Assembly: GCF_016807805.1 (NCBI RefSeq)
Contig: NZ_CP063362.1
Coordinates: 4,940,501 to 5,004,500, forward strand
From: Xanthobacter dioxanivorans
GTDB taxonomy: Bacteria; Pseudomonadota; Alphaproteobacteria; Rhizobiales; Xanthobacteraceae
Direction of reading: 5' to 3'
Length of the DNA stretch: 64,000 bases
This document shows positions 17,019 to 28,315 of the stretch, in pieces. Made by a program: the position numbers and the translations under genes. The notes beneath the pieces were generated by a model. The model was not told the origin of the DNA, made no database searches, and saw only the letters and a program-made list of their open reading frames with translations. Each line of letters begins with the position of its first letter. Position 1 is the stretch's first letter.

Positions 17019-18233
17019 ATGGCGAAGATCAAGGTGGCAAATCCGGTCGTCGAACTCGACGGCGACGAGATGACCCGGATCATCTGGCAATATATCAAGG
17101 ACAAGCTGATCCACCCTTATCTCGACCTGGACCTCGAATATTACGACCTGTCCGTCGAGAATCGGGATGCCACCAACGATCAGGTGACCATCGCCGCCGC
17201 GGAAGCCATCAAGAAGCACGGCGTGGGCGTCAAGTGCGCCACCATCACGCCGGACGAGGCCCGCGTGAAGGAGTTCAACCTGAAGGAGATGTGGAAGTCG
17301 CCCAACGGCACCATCCGCAACATCCTTGGCGGCGTGATCTTCCGCGAGCCCATCATCTGCAAGAACGTGCCGCGCCTCGTGCCGGGCTGGACCCAGCCCA
17401 TCGTGGTCGGCCGCCACGCCTTCGGCGACCAGTACCGCGCCACCGACTTCAAGGTGCCCGGCAAGGGCACCATGACCATCACCTTCGTCGGCGAGGACGG
17501 CACCAAGATCGAGAAGGAAGTCTACAAGTTCCCCGGCGCCGGCGTGGCCATGGCCATGTACAACCTGGACGACTCGATCCGCGAGTTCGCCCGCGCCTCG
17601 CTGAACTACGGCCTGATCCGCAACTATCCGGTCTACCTCTCCACCAAGAACACAATCCTCAAGGCCTATGACGGGCGCTTCAAGGACATCTTCGAGGAAG
17701 TGTACGTCGCCGAGTTCAAGGCCGAGTTCGACAAGCGCGGCCTCACCTACGAGCACCGCCTGATCGACGACATGGTGGCCTCGGCCCTCAAGTGGTCCGG
17801 CGGCTATGTGTGGGCGTGCAAGAACTACGACGGCGACGTGCAGTCCGACATCGTGGCCCAGGGCTTCGGCTCGCTCGGCCTGATGACCTCCGTGCTGATG
17901 ACGCCCGACGGCAAGACCGTGGAGGCCGAGGCCGCCCACGGCACCGTGACCCGCCATTATCGCGAGCACCAGAAGGGCAAGGAGACCTCCACCAACTCCA
18001 TCGCCTCCATCTTCGCCTGGACGCGGGGCCTCACCCACCGCGCCAAGCTCGACGGCAACGAGGAGCTGGCCAAGTTCTCCGCCACCCTGGAGAAGGTGTG
18101 CGTGGACACCGTGGAAGAAGGCTACATGACCAAGGACCTCGCCCTCCTGGTGGGCGCCGACCAGAAGTGGCTCTCCACCACCGGCTTCCTCGACAAGGTC
18201 TCCGAGAACCTCACCAAGGCCATGGCCGCGTAA
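17019..18233 (+). CDS. icd: NADP-dependent isocitrate dehydrogenase
   Basis: The 404-residue enzyme is of the homodimeric type shared by alphaproteobacteria and eukaryotes: it opens [20 protein letters not shown], with [14 protein letters not shown], the substrate motif [20 protein letters not shown], and [15 protein letters not shown] near the cofactor site. It oxidatively decarboxylates isocitrate to 2-oxoglutarate with NADP in the TCA cycle. It starts with an ATG at 17019 and is followed by a strong terminator, so it is probably monocistronic. icd close to alaS and recA is a common arrangement in this order. Confidence 0.97.
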   Translation: MAKIKVANPVVELDGDEMTRIIWQYIKDKLIHPYLDLDLEYYDLSVENRDATNDQVTIAAAEAIKKHGVGVKCATITPDEARVKEFNLKEMWKSPNGTIRNILGGVIFREPIICKNVPRLVPGWTQPIVVGRHAFGDQYRATDFKVPGKGTMTITFVGEDGTKIEKEVYKFPGAGVAMAMYNLDDSIREFARASLNYGLIRNYPVYLSTKNTILKAYDGRFKDIFEEVYVAEFKAEFDKRGLTYEHRLIDDMVASALKWSGGYVWACKNYDGDVQSDIVAQGFGSLGLMTSVLMTPDGKTVEAEAAHGTVTRHYREHQKGKETSTNSIASIFAWTRGLTHRAKLDGNEELAKFSATLEKVCVDTVEEGYMTKDLALLVGADQKWLSTTGFLDKVSENLTKAMAA

Positions 18234-18252
18234 AGACAGCAGCCTGCACTGC

Positions 18253-18284
18253 AACGGCCGGCGGGACACCCCCGCCGGCCGTTT
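18253..18284 (+). terminator. Terminator of icd
   Basis: ACGGCCGGCGGG (18254-18265) and CCCGCCGGCCGT (18271-18282) make a perfect 12-bp GC-rich stem with a 5-base loop (13 bp with the flanking A-T pair), followed by TTTG. Confidence 0.8.
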
Positions 18285-18426
18285 GCGTTACAGAACCTGA
18301 GCTGCAACGCGCATGCGGGCAGATCTGCAAATCCGGGTCGCCGGCGCAGCTTGAACCCTAAGAATACTATCTCTAGTTTGGGACTGCGGCGCGCGCCATC
18401 CCGGCGACCTCACGGACGGCAATTTC

Positions 18427-19644
18427 ATGGGCAAGCTCCTCGTCTCCGCCATGAACCATGCGCCGGAGCTCACCGGCTGCGGCAAATATACTGGGGAGCT
18501 GGTGGCGGCCATGGCGCGCCGCGGGCACCAGGTGGAGGTGGTGACCGCGCCACCCCATTATCCCGGCTGGACGGTGAAGCCCCCCTACCGCAACCGCTAT
18601 TCCCGGGAGGCCCGCGATGGCGCCCGCCTGTTCCGCTGCCCGGTTCTCGTGCGCGAGGCCATGGGCGGCGTCTGGCGCCTCATCGCCCCCCTGTCGTTCG
18701 CCGCCACCTCCGCCCCGGTGACCGTGTGGCGCGCGCTGCGCTTGCGGCCCGACACGGTGCTCTCCATCGAGCCGACCCTGTTCGCCGCGCCGTTCGTGCT
18801 GCTCGCGGCGAAGCTGGCGGGAGCGCGCACCGTGCTGCATGTGCAGGACCTGGAGGTGGATGCCGCCTTCGCCGTGGGCCATCTCGGCGGGGCGGGAGGG
18901 CTGAAGAAGCTCGCCGGGGCGTTCGAGCGCTTCTGCCTCAGGCGGTTCGACACCATCATCACCATCTCCCAGCGCATGGCGGAGCGCATCGCCGAGAAGT
19001 CCGTGGCGCCGGAGCGCATCGCCCTGGTGCGGAACTGGGTGGACCTCGGTCACATCCAGCCCATGGAGACGGCGTTCGCCTACCGTGACGAGCTCGGATT
19101 GCCCCGGGACGCCTTCGTCGCCCTCTATTCGGGCAATATCGGCCCCAAGCAGGGCCTCGACGTGGTGGTGGAGGCTGCCCGGCGCCTGTCGCACCGCGCC
19201 GACATCGTGTTCGCCATTGCCGGCGAAGGGCCCTCGCGGAAGGAGCTGCAGAGCCGGGCGGAGGGGCTGGCGAATGTCTGTTTCCTGCCGTTCCAGCCCT
19301 ACCAGCGCCTGCCCGAGTTCCTGAGCACCTGCGACCTGCACCTGCTGCCGCAGCAGGCGAGCACGGCGGATCTGGTCCTGCCGTCCAAGCTCGGCGGCAT
19401 GCTGGCGAGCGGCCGCCCCATCCTCGTCACCGCCGAGCCGGGCACGGAGCTCGCGGACTTTCTGGAGGACGCCGCCACGATCATCCTGCCCGGCGACGCC
19501 GAGCTGATGGCGCAGGCGATCGAGCGGCACGCCGCCGGCGCAGTGGCCGACACGCGGGCCCGCTGCGCCGCCCTCGCCGCCACCCTGTCGGAAAGCAGCG
19601 CCATGGACCTTGTCGAGGACATCCTGTTTCCGCCCCGGACCTGA
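18427..19644 (+). CDS. WcaI-like family 4 glycosyltransferase
   Basis: A GT-B glycosyltransferase of 405 residues. The N-terminal half has NHAPELTGCGKYTGELVAAM and the APPHYPGW motif characteristic of the WcaI (colanic-acid fucosyltransferase-like) group; the C-terminal half has ALYSGNIGPKQGLDVVVEAA, IAGEGPSRKEL and LPSKLGGMLASGRPIL, where the sugar-nucleotide is bound. It probably adds a sugar to a lipid-linked polysaccharide intermediate. No other polysaccharide gene is directly adjacent; the main cluster is 24 kb away. The upstream stretch contains an AT-rich segment at 18360-18380 that may hold its promoter. Confidence 0.87.
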   Translation: MGKLLVSAMNHAPELTGCGKYTGELVAAMARRGHQVEVVTAPPHYPGWTVKPPYRNRYSREARDGARLFRCPVLVREAMGGVWRLIAPLSFAATSAPVTVWRALRLRPDTVLSIEPTLFAAPFVLLAAKLAGARTVLHVQDLEVDAAFAVGHLGGAGGLKKLAGAFERFCLRRFDTIITISQRMAERIAEKSVAPERIALVRNWVDLGHIQPMETAFAYRDELGLPRDAFVALYSGNIGPKQGLDVVVEAARRLSHRADIVFAIAGEGPSRKELQSRAEGLANVCFLPFQPYQRLPEFLSTCDLHLLPQQASTADLVLPSKLGGMLASGRPILVTAEPGTELADFLEDAATIILPGDAELMAQAIERHAAGAVADTRARCAALAATLSESSAMDLVEDILFPPRT

Positions 19645-19692
19645 CTTCCTCCCCAGACCTGCGCCTCCTGACCTGCGCCTCCTGACCGGCAC

Positions 19693-20844
19693 TCAGGCGC
19701 CGGCGTTCCGCGTCGCCGCCGCCATCAGCCGGCCGACCACCACCGGGTGGCGCAGGGCGAGCACGTGCAGCTCGTTCTCCTCGATGGCGAGGATCTTCGA
19801 CTTGGCCACCGCCCGCACCGCCACCGCCTGGGCGCCGCTGGCCCCGGGCAGGAGGCCGAACACGGCGCCCGGCCCCAGCATCTCGACGCCGCCCCCGGTC
19901 GATGCTTCCCGCTCCAGGCGGCCCTCCAGCACCACGAACAGGTGCTCCGCCGCCTCGCCGCGCCGGACCACCTGGTGGCCGCGGTCGAAATTGCGCGAGT
20001 TGAGCAGCGGCAGCAGGTCGCCCAGCACCGGCGCCTCCAGCTCCGAGAACGGCGGCAGGCGCGAGATCATGGAGAATGTGACCACGAAGTGGTGCTTGGA
20101 GATCACCTCCGAGAAGGAGCTGGCGATAATGGCGATGGGCAGGGCCAGCATCACCAGCCCGGAGACCATGGTGATGCCGCCGATGATGCGGCCGACGGTG
20201 GTCACCGGCACCACGTCGCCATAGCCGACGGTGGTGAGGGTGGTGATGGCCCACCACATGGCGGCCGGGATGGAGCCGAACTGCTGGGGCTGGATGGTGC
20301 GCTCGGCCAGATACATGGCGGTGGCCGCGATGAGCACGCCCGAGCACAGGATGAGGAAGCAGGACAACAGCGCGTAGCGCTCGCGCTTGACCGAGAGATA
20401 CAGCGCGTTGAAGCCGGAGGAATAGCGCGCGAGCTTCAGGAAACGCAGCAGGCGCAGCACCATCACCGCGTGGAAATCGTGCTCGTGCACCAGGGCGAAG
20501 AAGAGCGGCGCGATGGCGAGCAGATCGATGATCGCCGGCGCCGTCACCACATAAGCGAGCCGTGCCCGCTGCGGCGACATCCCGCGCCGCAGGGGATGTT
20601 CCGGCGCCACCCACAGCCGGACGAGATACTCCACGCTGAAGACGGCGAGCGCCACATGCTCCCCGGCGGCGAACCACCAGGTGTCGCGCATCTCCAGTGA
20701 GGGCACCGTGGCCAGCACCGCCCCCGATACCGAGAGCAGGATGGTGGCGATCAGGAAATAGTGCACCACGTCCGCCACCCGGTCGCCCGGCAGGTCGCGC
20801 TCGAGGATATCGAAGGCGCGCCGTCGCGCCGTGTCGCGGTTCAT
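19693..20844 (-). CDS. Voltage-gated-type K+ channel with C-terminal cyclic-nucleotide-binding-like domain
   Basis: Six membrane segments precede a cytoplasmic domain. S4 is positively charged (LRLLRFLKLARY, about 130-141), the pore carries the selectivity filter TVGYGD (205-210), and S6 is GGITMVSGLVMLALPIAII. The last 120 residues have the beta-roll of a CNB domain (HLFVVLEGRLER). However, the phosphate-binding cassette that should read G-E-x-x-x-R-T/S-A is replaced by LLPGASGAQAVAVRAV, so cyclic-nucleotide binding may be lost. It lies 3 bases from the KefB-type antiporter stop, so both form one operon for K+ movement. Confidence 0.9.
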   Translation of the reverse strand: MNRDTARRRAFDILERDLPGDRVADVVHYFLIATILLSVSGAVLATVPSLEMRDTWWFAAGEHVALAVFSVEYLVRLWVAPEHPLRRGMSPQRARLAYVVTAPAIIDLLAIAPLFFALVHEHDFHAVMVLRLLRFLKLARYSSGFNALYLSVKRERYALLSCFLILCSGVLIAATAMYLAERTIQPQQFGSIPAAMWWAITTLTTVGYGDVVPVTTVGRIIGGITMVSGLVMLALPIAIIASSFSEVISKHHFVVTFSMISRLPPFSELEAPVLGDLLPLLNSRNFDRGHQVVRRGEAAEHLFVVLEGRLEREASTGGGVEMLGPGAVFGLLPGASGAQAVAVRAVAKSKILAIEENELHVLALRHPVVVGRLMAAATRNAGA

Positions 20845-20847
20845 CCC

Positions 20848-22586
20848 TCAGGCCCCATCGTTGGTTGTGCCGCGCTCGATTTCGCGGCGCACCGCGTCGC
20901 GTGTCCGCTCGATGCGCGCGGCGACCACATCCTCCGGCAGGCCGAGCGCCGCGAGCAGCCGCGCCGCCAGCTGGAGGCTCGCCTCGGTCGCTTCCGGGGT
21001 CACATCAGCCACCCCGAGGGCGGAGAGCCGGCGGGCATGCTCGGCGTCCTTGGCGCGGGCGATCACCACGGCAGCCCCCCAGTGCCGCCGCACCGCGGCC
21101 ACCATGCGCTCGGCCGCGCTCGGGGCGTCGAGCGTCACGACGAACGCCTGCGCCCCTTCCGCGCCCAGCCGCTCAAGGATCTCCGCGCGGCCGGCATCGC
21201 CGAAATAGACGGGCCGGCCCGCCGCCCGCTCCTGCGCCACCCGGCGCGGATCGTTGTCGACCGCCACGAACGGCACGCCCTCCTCTTCCAGCACCTGCGC
21301 CACCAGCCGCCCCACCCGCCCGAAGCCGCCGACCACCACCAGCGCGCTGGCGACCGGTGCCTCGCCGGCCGCCAGATCGCCGTGCGCCTTTTCATCCAGC
21401 CGGCGGCCCACCAGCACGCCGAGCCGCGCCAGGAGGGGGGTGGTGGCAAGGCTCAGCCCCACCACCGCCACCAGCACGCCGGCATCGCCCGCCGCGAGCG
21501 TGCCCCGCGCCGACAAAAGGCCGAGCACAACGAAGGCGAACTCCCCGGTCTGGGCAAGGAGGATGGCCGATTCCGCGGCGATGGGCTGGCCCACGCGCAT
21601 GATGCGCGCGGCGAGATAGGAGAAGGCACTCTTGACCACGAGCAAGGCGAGGGTCGCCCCCAGCACCGCCGGCAGGCGCGGCAGCACGGCGGCGAAATCC
21701 ACGCTCATGCCCACGGTGACGAAGAACACGCCGACCAGCAGGCCCTTGAACGGCTCCAGGTCCACCTCGATCTGGTGGCGATAGGCGGTTTCCGACAGCA
21801 TCATGCCCGACAGGAACGCCCCCAGCGCGGCGGAAAGGCCGGCGGCATGGGTGAGCGCGGACGAGCCCACCACCACCACCAGGGTGATCGCCATAATCAG
21901 CTCGCGCGAGCGGGTGGAGGCGGCGGCCGCCACCAGCGGCGCCAGCACGAAGCGGCCGGCCACCAGGATCAGCGCCACGGCGCCGGCGGCCTTTGCCAGC
22001 GCGGCGGCGGCGAGCGCGAAGACGCTGCCGCCCTCCTTCCCCAGCAGTTCCGCCGAGAGCAGGATCGGCGCCACCATCAGGTCCTGGAACAGCAGCACCG
22101 CGATGACCAGCTGCCCGAGGGGGCGAGGGAGCGGTGCTGGTCGCGCAGCAGCTGTCCGACCACCGCGGTGGACGACAGCGCCAGCGCGAAGCCCACCACC
22201 AGGGCCACTCCGGCATCGTGATCGGCCCCCAGCGCCGCGCCGGTGGCGAGGGCGGCGCCGCAGAAGAGCACCTGAAGGCACCCCACGCCGAACACCTCGC
22301 GCCGCAGCGCCCACAGACGCGGCGCCGAAAATTCGAGGCCGAGCAGGAAGAGGAGGAAGACCACGCCCAGCTCGCCGAAGGGCGCCACCCGCTCAGGACT
22401 GGAGATGGTGACGAAGCGGATCGCCGGCAGGCTCTCGGCGAGGCGACCGAGCCCGTGCGGGCCGAGGATCGCGCCCACGGCGATGAAGCCCACCACGGCC
22501 CCGATGCGCGCGCGGTGGAACAGCGGCACCAGCACCCCGGCCGCGAGCAGATAGACGAACGCATCCTTGAGGAGAGTGTCGTTCAC
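20848..22586 (-). pseudogene. KefB/KefC-type cation:proton antiporter with RCK domain, one-base frameshift
   Basis: The N-terminal frame (from GTG at 22586, with GGAG six bases upstream) contains AFVYLLAAGVLVPLFHRARIG, ELGVVFLLFLLGLEF and ALALSSTAVVGQLL. It then runs out at HRSLAPSGSW, while the -1 frame continues LGQLVIAVLLFQDLMVAPILL through the rest of the exchanger and the RCK/TrkA-N domain (ALVVVGGFGRVGRLVAQVL, then FVAVDNDPRRV). The combined 578 residues match intact family members. The shift is at a five-base G run (22119-22123 on the plus strand) that is one base short. As with tctA, the rest is intact, so this is either a fresh mutation or an indel in the data. It is the upstream partner of the K+ channel gene. 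Confidence 0.85.
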
Positions 22587-23952
22587 ATCCCGCTCCAGTC
22601 GTCCGTCACGCCACGCTCCCGAAGCTCTCGACCCACCCGCCCGGCCGGGCGACCGCGCCTGGGACAGGACAGCTGCGTCCCCGGACATCCATCCCACGCA
22701 TCATGCCCGGTGCCCCCTGGTCCTTGCCCGATGCCCCCTGCCGGAGCATCGCAGCCGGCCCGTGCGGCGGGAGGCAAGAGGAATGCGCGCATGCGCGGCG
22801 GCGGATTGTTCACATACCCCCTGAATCACCCCGCACGCCACGCCCGTGTCGCCCGGCCCGATCCCGGCCGCTACCGCGACGCACCGCGGCCGAATGCCCG
22901 GATGCCGCACGATGATCGTGCCCCCTGCATCGCGACTGAAAGCCGCCGGCGCCGTGGGGGCAGACCGATGCGGGCCTCCTGCAACAACCAGCGCGCGCCC
23001 ATTCCCCCCCGAGGCACTTCCTTCCCGGGGCAGTTCCCCCCGGAACACTTCCCCGGGGGGCGCTTCCCAAGGGGGCACTTCCAACCAAGCCACTTCCCCT
23101 GGAACCTCTCCCGCATGGCGCATGCCTCGCCCCACGCCCCCGAAGGTCCCGACCGCTCGCCATGCCCCCTGCGACCCAAACCGGGGATGCTATTCCGCCA
23201 CCGTTGGCGCTGCGGCCGAGGATGGCCCCGGCCGCCGCGAACGAGACCTGCGCACCCGCCGCAAGGTGCCCGAGCAGGCGGACTTCCGCGAACGAGACAC
23301 ATGCCACCGAACGCAGCCGGCCCGCCTGCCGAGCCATGATCCGCGAGCCATGCGCCGCGAGCCACGCGCTGCGAACGGTGATGACCCACGCCCGGTGATC
23401 GCCCGCGCCTGGCGAAGCCCGCGCCCGGTGACGGCGCTCCTCCGGAAAGGACGCGCGCCCGCACATCATTGGGACGAAGGACACCGCGTTCTGTGGGCCC
23501 TTCCACCCGAACCGCACCGCCGGCCCACCACGAACCGCGCCCGAGGCCACCGCCGGCGCCTCGCCGCTGATGCCGCGGGCCGAGGCCGATCATCCGAAGC
23601 GCCGGCCCGGCCCCTCCGCCTCGAAGACGGTCCGCCGGCCCCGTTTCGAGGGCTCCACAGCCCGCCGGCCTCGCCCCCGCGCCCGGCCACGGCACCATGG
23701 GGCAGGAGGATGGGGCGCCCAGGGCCCGCGCCGCCGGCCCGACGCATCCACGCCAGCCGACATGTCGCCGACATGTTCCGTACGACACCCGCCGACGCAT
23801 ACCCGACACGCGGCATGTCGCCCGTCCATCCTGTGTCCAAAGGACCGAAGCCGTCGCCGACCCGGAGGAGCACCGGTGCCGGAGCACCCTGCCCCAGCGG
23901 GTCGACCGCGACAGATGGGGACCATCCGTATCGGCGAATCGTCCTCTCACTC
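22587..23952. other. 1.4-kb gene-poor intergenic stretch
   Basis: Between the antiporter and alaS I find no open frame with recognisable homology or convincing ribosome site on either strand. The DNA is rich in short C and G runs and short repeats, including CCGACATGT twice near 23.76 kb and a 15-bp tandem repeat at about 23.01-23.11 kb. The long open frames across it are proline/arginine-rich and look like frame shadows of GC-rich DNA. Confidence 0.6.
23011..23110. repeat. Degenerate 15-bp tandem repeat
   Basis: The TTCC of each unit recurs every 15 bases (23034, 23049, 23064, 23079, 23094), with unit roughly GGGGCACTTCCCCNN; about six units are visible. In one plus-strand frame it spells repeated F-P-x-x-x. 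No gene around it is convincing. Confidence 0.6.
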
Positions 23953-26607
23953 TCAGAGAGAGAGCGCGGCCTCAATCGCCGCCAGCGCCGCCTCCGCCTT
24001 CTCGCCGTCGGGACCGCCGGCCTGGGCCATGTCCGGCCGGCCACCGCCGCCCTTGCCCCCCAGCGCCTCGGCGCCCCGCCGCACCAGCGCCACCGCATCG
24101 AAGCGCGCGGTGAGGTCCGCCGTCACACCCACCACGATCCCAGCCTTGCCATCCGGTGTCACCCCGACGACGGCCACCACGCCGGAGCCGAGCTGCTTCT
24201 TGCCCTCGTCCACGAGACCCTTGAGATCCTTGATCTCGATGCCCTCGACCTGCCGGGCCATCAGCTTCACGTCGCCCACGACCCGCACCGCATCGCTGCC
24301 GCCCTGGCCGCTGCCGCCCATGGCCAGCTTCTTGCGGGCGTCGGCCAGATCACGCTCGAGCCGCCGCCGCTCCTCCACCAGCGAGGCGACCCGCGCCTCC
24401 ACCTCGGCGACCGGCGCCTTCAGCGTCGCGGCCGAAGCCGCAAGCGAGGCGGCGGCGGCATTGAGGTGACGGCGCGCCGCCCGGGCGGTAAGCGCCTCGA
24501 TGCGACGCACGCCGGACGCGACCGCGCTTTCCGACAGCACGGAAATGAGCCCGATGTCGCCGGTCCGCCTCACATGGGTGCCGCCGCAAAGCTCCACCGA
24601 ATAAGGCGCGCCATTGCCGTCGTCGGTGCCCATGGAAACGACGCGCACCTCCTCGCCATACTTTTCGCCGAACAAGGCCCGCGCGCCGGAGGTGATGGCG
24701 TCGTCCACCGCCATGATCCGCGTCTCCACCGGTTCATTGCGCAGCACGAAGCGGTTGGCGATGTCCTCCACCTCCGCCACTTCGGCATCGGAGAGCGGCT
24801 TGGGGTGGGAGAAGTCGAAGCGCAGCCGGTCCGGCGCCACCAGCGAGCCCTTCTGCGCCACATGGTCACCGAGCACGCGACGCAGGGCCTCATGCAGGAG
24901 ATGGGTGGCGGAATGGTTGGCGCGCACGGCGCCGCGGCGCGCATGGTCCACTTCCAGCACCAACGCCGTGCCCGGCCTGAGCGTACCCGCCTCCACCTTC
25001 ACGTCATGGACGAAGAGGTCGCCGAGCTTCTTCTGGGTCGCGCGGACTTCGGCAACGACCCCGCCTTCGCCGGTCATGCGGCCCGCGTCGCCCACCTGGC
25101 CACCCGATTCCCCATAGAACGGTGTCTGGTTGAGCACGACGAGCCCGGTTTCGCCGGCCGACAGGCTCTGCGCCTCCGCACCCTCGCGCACGAGGGCGGT
25201 GACGACCCCCTCCGCCTTCTCGGTTTCGTAGCCGAGGAACTCCGTCGCCCCAACCTTATCCCGCAGGGCAAACCAGACGGCGTCGGTGGCAGCCTCGCCC
25301 GATCCCGCCCAATTGGCACGGGCTTCCGCCTTCTGACGGGCCATGGCCGCGCCGAAGGCATCGGTATCCACCGTAATGCCGCGCTCACGCAGCGCATCCT
25401 GCGTGAGGTCGAGGGGGAAGCCGTAGGTGTCGTAAAGCTTGAATGCCACCTCGCCGGGGAAACGCGCGCCGGACGTGAGCCCGGCGCTCTCTTCCTCGAG
25501 GATGGACAGGCCGCGATCGAGGGTGCGGCGGAAGCGCGTCTCCTCGAGCAGCAGGGTCTCCTCGGCGAGAGCCTCGGCGCGGACGATCTCCGGATAGGCG
25601 CGCCCCATTTCGCGCACCAGCACCGGAACCAGACGGTGCATCAGCGGATCCTTGGCGCCGAGCAGCTGGGCATGGCGCATGGCCCGGCGCATGATGCGCC
25701 GCAGGACGTAGCCACGTCCCTCGTTGGACGGCAGGACACCGTCGGCGGTCAGGAAGACGGACGCGCGAAGGTGATCGGCGATGACACGGTGGCTCGCCTT
25801 CTGCTGTCCGTCGGGATCCACCGAGGTAAGCTCCGCCACCTCGGCGATGAGGGCGCGCATGAGGTCGGTGTCGTAATTGTCGTGCACGCCCTGGAGCACC
25901 GCGGAGACCCGCTCGAGCCCCATGCCGGTATCGATGGACGGGCGCGGAAGCCCCACCCGCTCGCCACCGGGGAGCTGCTCATACTGCATGAAGACGAGAT
26001 TCCAGATCTCGATGAAGCGGTCGCCGTCCTCGTCCGCCGAGCCGGGAGGGCCGCCGGGCACGTTCGGACCGTGGTCGAAGAAGATCTCCGAGCACGGCCC
26101 GCACGGCCCGGTGTCGCCCATGGACCAGAAATTGTCAGAGGTGGCGATGCGGATGATGCGTTCGTCGGGCAGGCCGGCGATCTTCTTCCACAGGCCGTAC
26201 GCTTCTTCGTCCTCACTGTAGACGGTGACGAGCAGGCGCTCGCGCGGCAGCTCGAACGTTCCGGTGATGAGCTTCCAGGCGAGCTCGATGGCCCGCTCCT
26301 TGAAATAGTCGCCGAAGGAGAAGTTCCCCAGCATCTCGAAGAAGGTGTGGTGCCGGGCGGTGTAGCCCACATTGTCGAGGTCGTTGTGCTTGCCGCCTGC
26401 CCGCACGCACTTCTGCGATGTCACCGCGCGGGAATAGGGCCGCTTCTCGACGCCGGTGAAGACGTTCTTGAACTGCACCATGCCCGCATTGGTGAACATG
26501 AGGGTGGGATCGTTGTGCGGCACAAGCGGGGAGGAAGGCAGCGCCTCATGCCCCTCCTTCACGAAGAAATCGATGAAGCTCGATCGGATCTCGTTGACGC
26601 CGCTCAT
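23953..26607 (-). CDS. alaS: Alanyl-tRNA synthetase
   Basis: The 884-residue class II synthetase begins [20 protein letters not shown], with class II motif region [34 protein letters not shown], the editing-domain zinc ligands HSATHLLH and CGGTH, and the C-Ala domain ([20 protein letters not shown]). It charges tRNA-Ala and clears mischarged Ser and Gly. The chosen start at 26607 corresponds to the conserved N terminus; the frame is open for 43 further codons without homology. recA lies upstream on the same strand, an order common in alphaproteobacteria. Confidence 0.97.
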   Translation of the reverse strand: MSGVNEIRSSFIDFFVKEGHEALPSSPLVPHNDPTLMFTNAGMVQFKNVFTGVEKRPYSRAVTSQKCVRAGGKHNDLDNVGYTARHHTFFEMLGNFSFGDYFKERAIELAWKLITGTFELPRERLLVTVYSEDEEAYGLWKKIAGLPDERIIRIATSDNFWSMGDTGPCGPCSEIFFDHGPNVPGGPPGSADEDGDRFIEIWNLVFMQYEQLPGGERVGLPRPSIDTGMGLERVSAVLQGVHDNYDTDLMRALIAEVAELTSVDPDGQQKASHRVIADHLRASVFLTADGVLPSNEGRGYVLRRIMRRAMRHAQLLGAKDPLMHRLVPVLVREMGRAYPEIVRAEALAEETLLLEETRFRRTLDRGLSILEEESAGLTSGARFPGEVAFKLYDTYGFPLDLTQDALRERGITVDTDAFGAAMARQKAEARANWAGSGEAATDAVWFALRDKVGATEFLGYETEKAEGVVTALVREGAEAQSLSAGETGLVVLNQTPFYGESGGQVGDAGRMTGEGGVVAEVRATQKKLGDLFVHDVKVEAGTLRPGTALVLEVDHARRGAVRANHSATHLLHEALRRVLGDHVAQKGSLVAPDRLRFDFSHPKPLSDAEVAEVEDIANRFVLRNEPVETRIMAVDDAITSGARALFGEKYGEEVRVVSMGTDDGNGAPYSVELCGGTHVRRTGDIGLISVLSESAVASGVRRIEALTARAARRHLNAAAASLAASAATLKAPVAEVEARVASLVEERRRLERDLADARKKLAMGGSGQGGSDAVRVVGDVKLMARQVEGIEIKDLKGLVDEGKKQLGSGVVAVVGVTPDGKAGIVVGVTADLTARFDAVALVRRGAEALGGKGGGGRPDMAQAGGPDGEKAEAALAAIEAALSL

Positions 26608-26819
26608 GTGCCGGCCACTGTCCCCTGGGCGCCGGGCCGCACAGGCAGCCGGCTTCTGTGATCGCTCCGCGTCCTGCGCCCGGATGGCGCACCCCGCGGT
26701 CCCGGCACGCGCCGCACCATGCCGCGCACGGCCCACCGGAACCGGGTTCGTTTAACGACGGGCCCGGCGCTTGTCCAGAAACGCCTTTGCGCACCGGAAC
26801 GCAGAAGGACATGCAGACA

Positions 26820-26835
26820 GGGCGCTAATGCGCCC
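26820..26835 (-). terminator. Small hairpin just behind recA
   Basis: GGGCGC-TAAT-GCGCCC forms a 6-bp GC stem one base after the recA stop. There is no clear T tail, so it may be a weak terminator or an RNA-stabilising end. Confidence 0.4.
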
Positions 26836-26836
26836 G

Positions 26837-27922
<1,086 letters not shown>

Positions 27923-27987
27923 CGCCGCGCTCCAGTGCCGGTGCAAGGGGAAATGCACGCCCGACCTTCGTACATGTTTTGTTCTCC

Positions 27988-28002
27988 GTTCGCAATATGT
28001 TC
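27988..28002. promoter_or_regulatory. LexA (SOS) box of recA, GTTC-N7-GTTC type
   Basis: GTTCGCAATATGTTC fits the alphaproteobacterial LexA consensus GTTC-N7-GTTC exactly. A further GTTC starts at 27981, four bases before the first half-site. The site lies upstream of recA, which is read on the opposite strand. Confidence 0.85.
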
Positions 28003-28315
28003 TCATTGCATGGAAGCGCGAAGCGATGTGGCTCGAGTCACCATGTGTCCGATTTTTAGATGCGCGAGGAGGATGTGCATATCTCGGGTTGAAACCCGAA
28101 GGCGTCCATGCGCTCCATCGCCTCATGCGCAGGGACACCCGCGTTGATCGGAGCCGCACGGTGAGGGCGCGGTCGAGGGGCTGTCTTCCGGCTTCCCTCC
28201 ACCTGCCCCGGCCCGCCCTTGTCGCCGGACGCCAATGGCCTCGCCGTGCACGTCCGTTTACACCCATGCCCGCCGCCGCTATTTTCCGCGGCCCTCAGCC
28301 GGAGAACGAAAAGCC

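Noticed and set aside
23011..23110. F-P-x-x-x pentapeptide-repeat protein gene
   Set aside because: The repeat is short, degenerate, lacks a start with a ribosome site, and lies in a frame without other protein-like sequence.
22846..26661. 1271-codon open frame on the plus strand opposite alaS
   Set aside because: It is the mirror of alaS codons in GC-rich DNA; its translation is His/Arg/Gly-rich with no family motifs.
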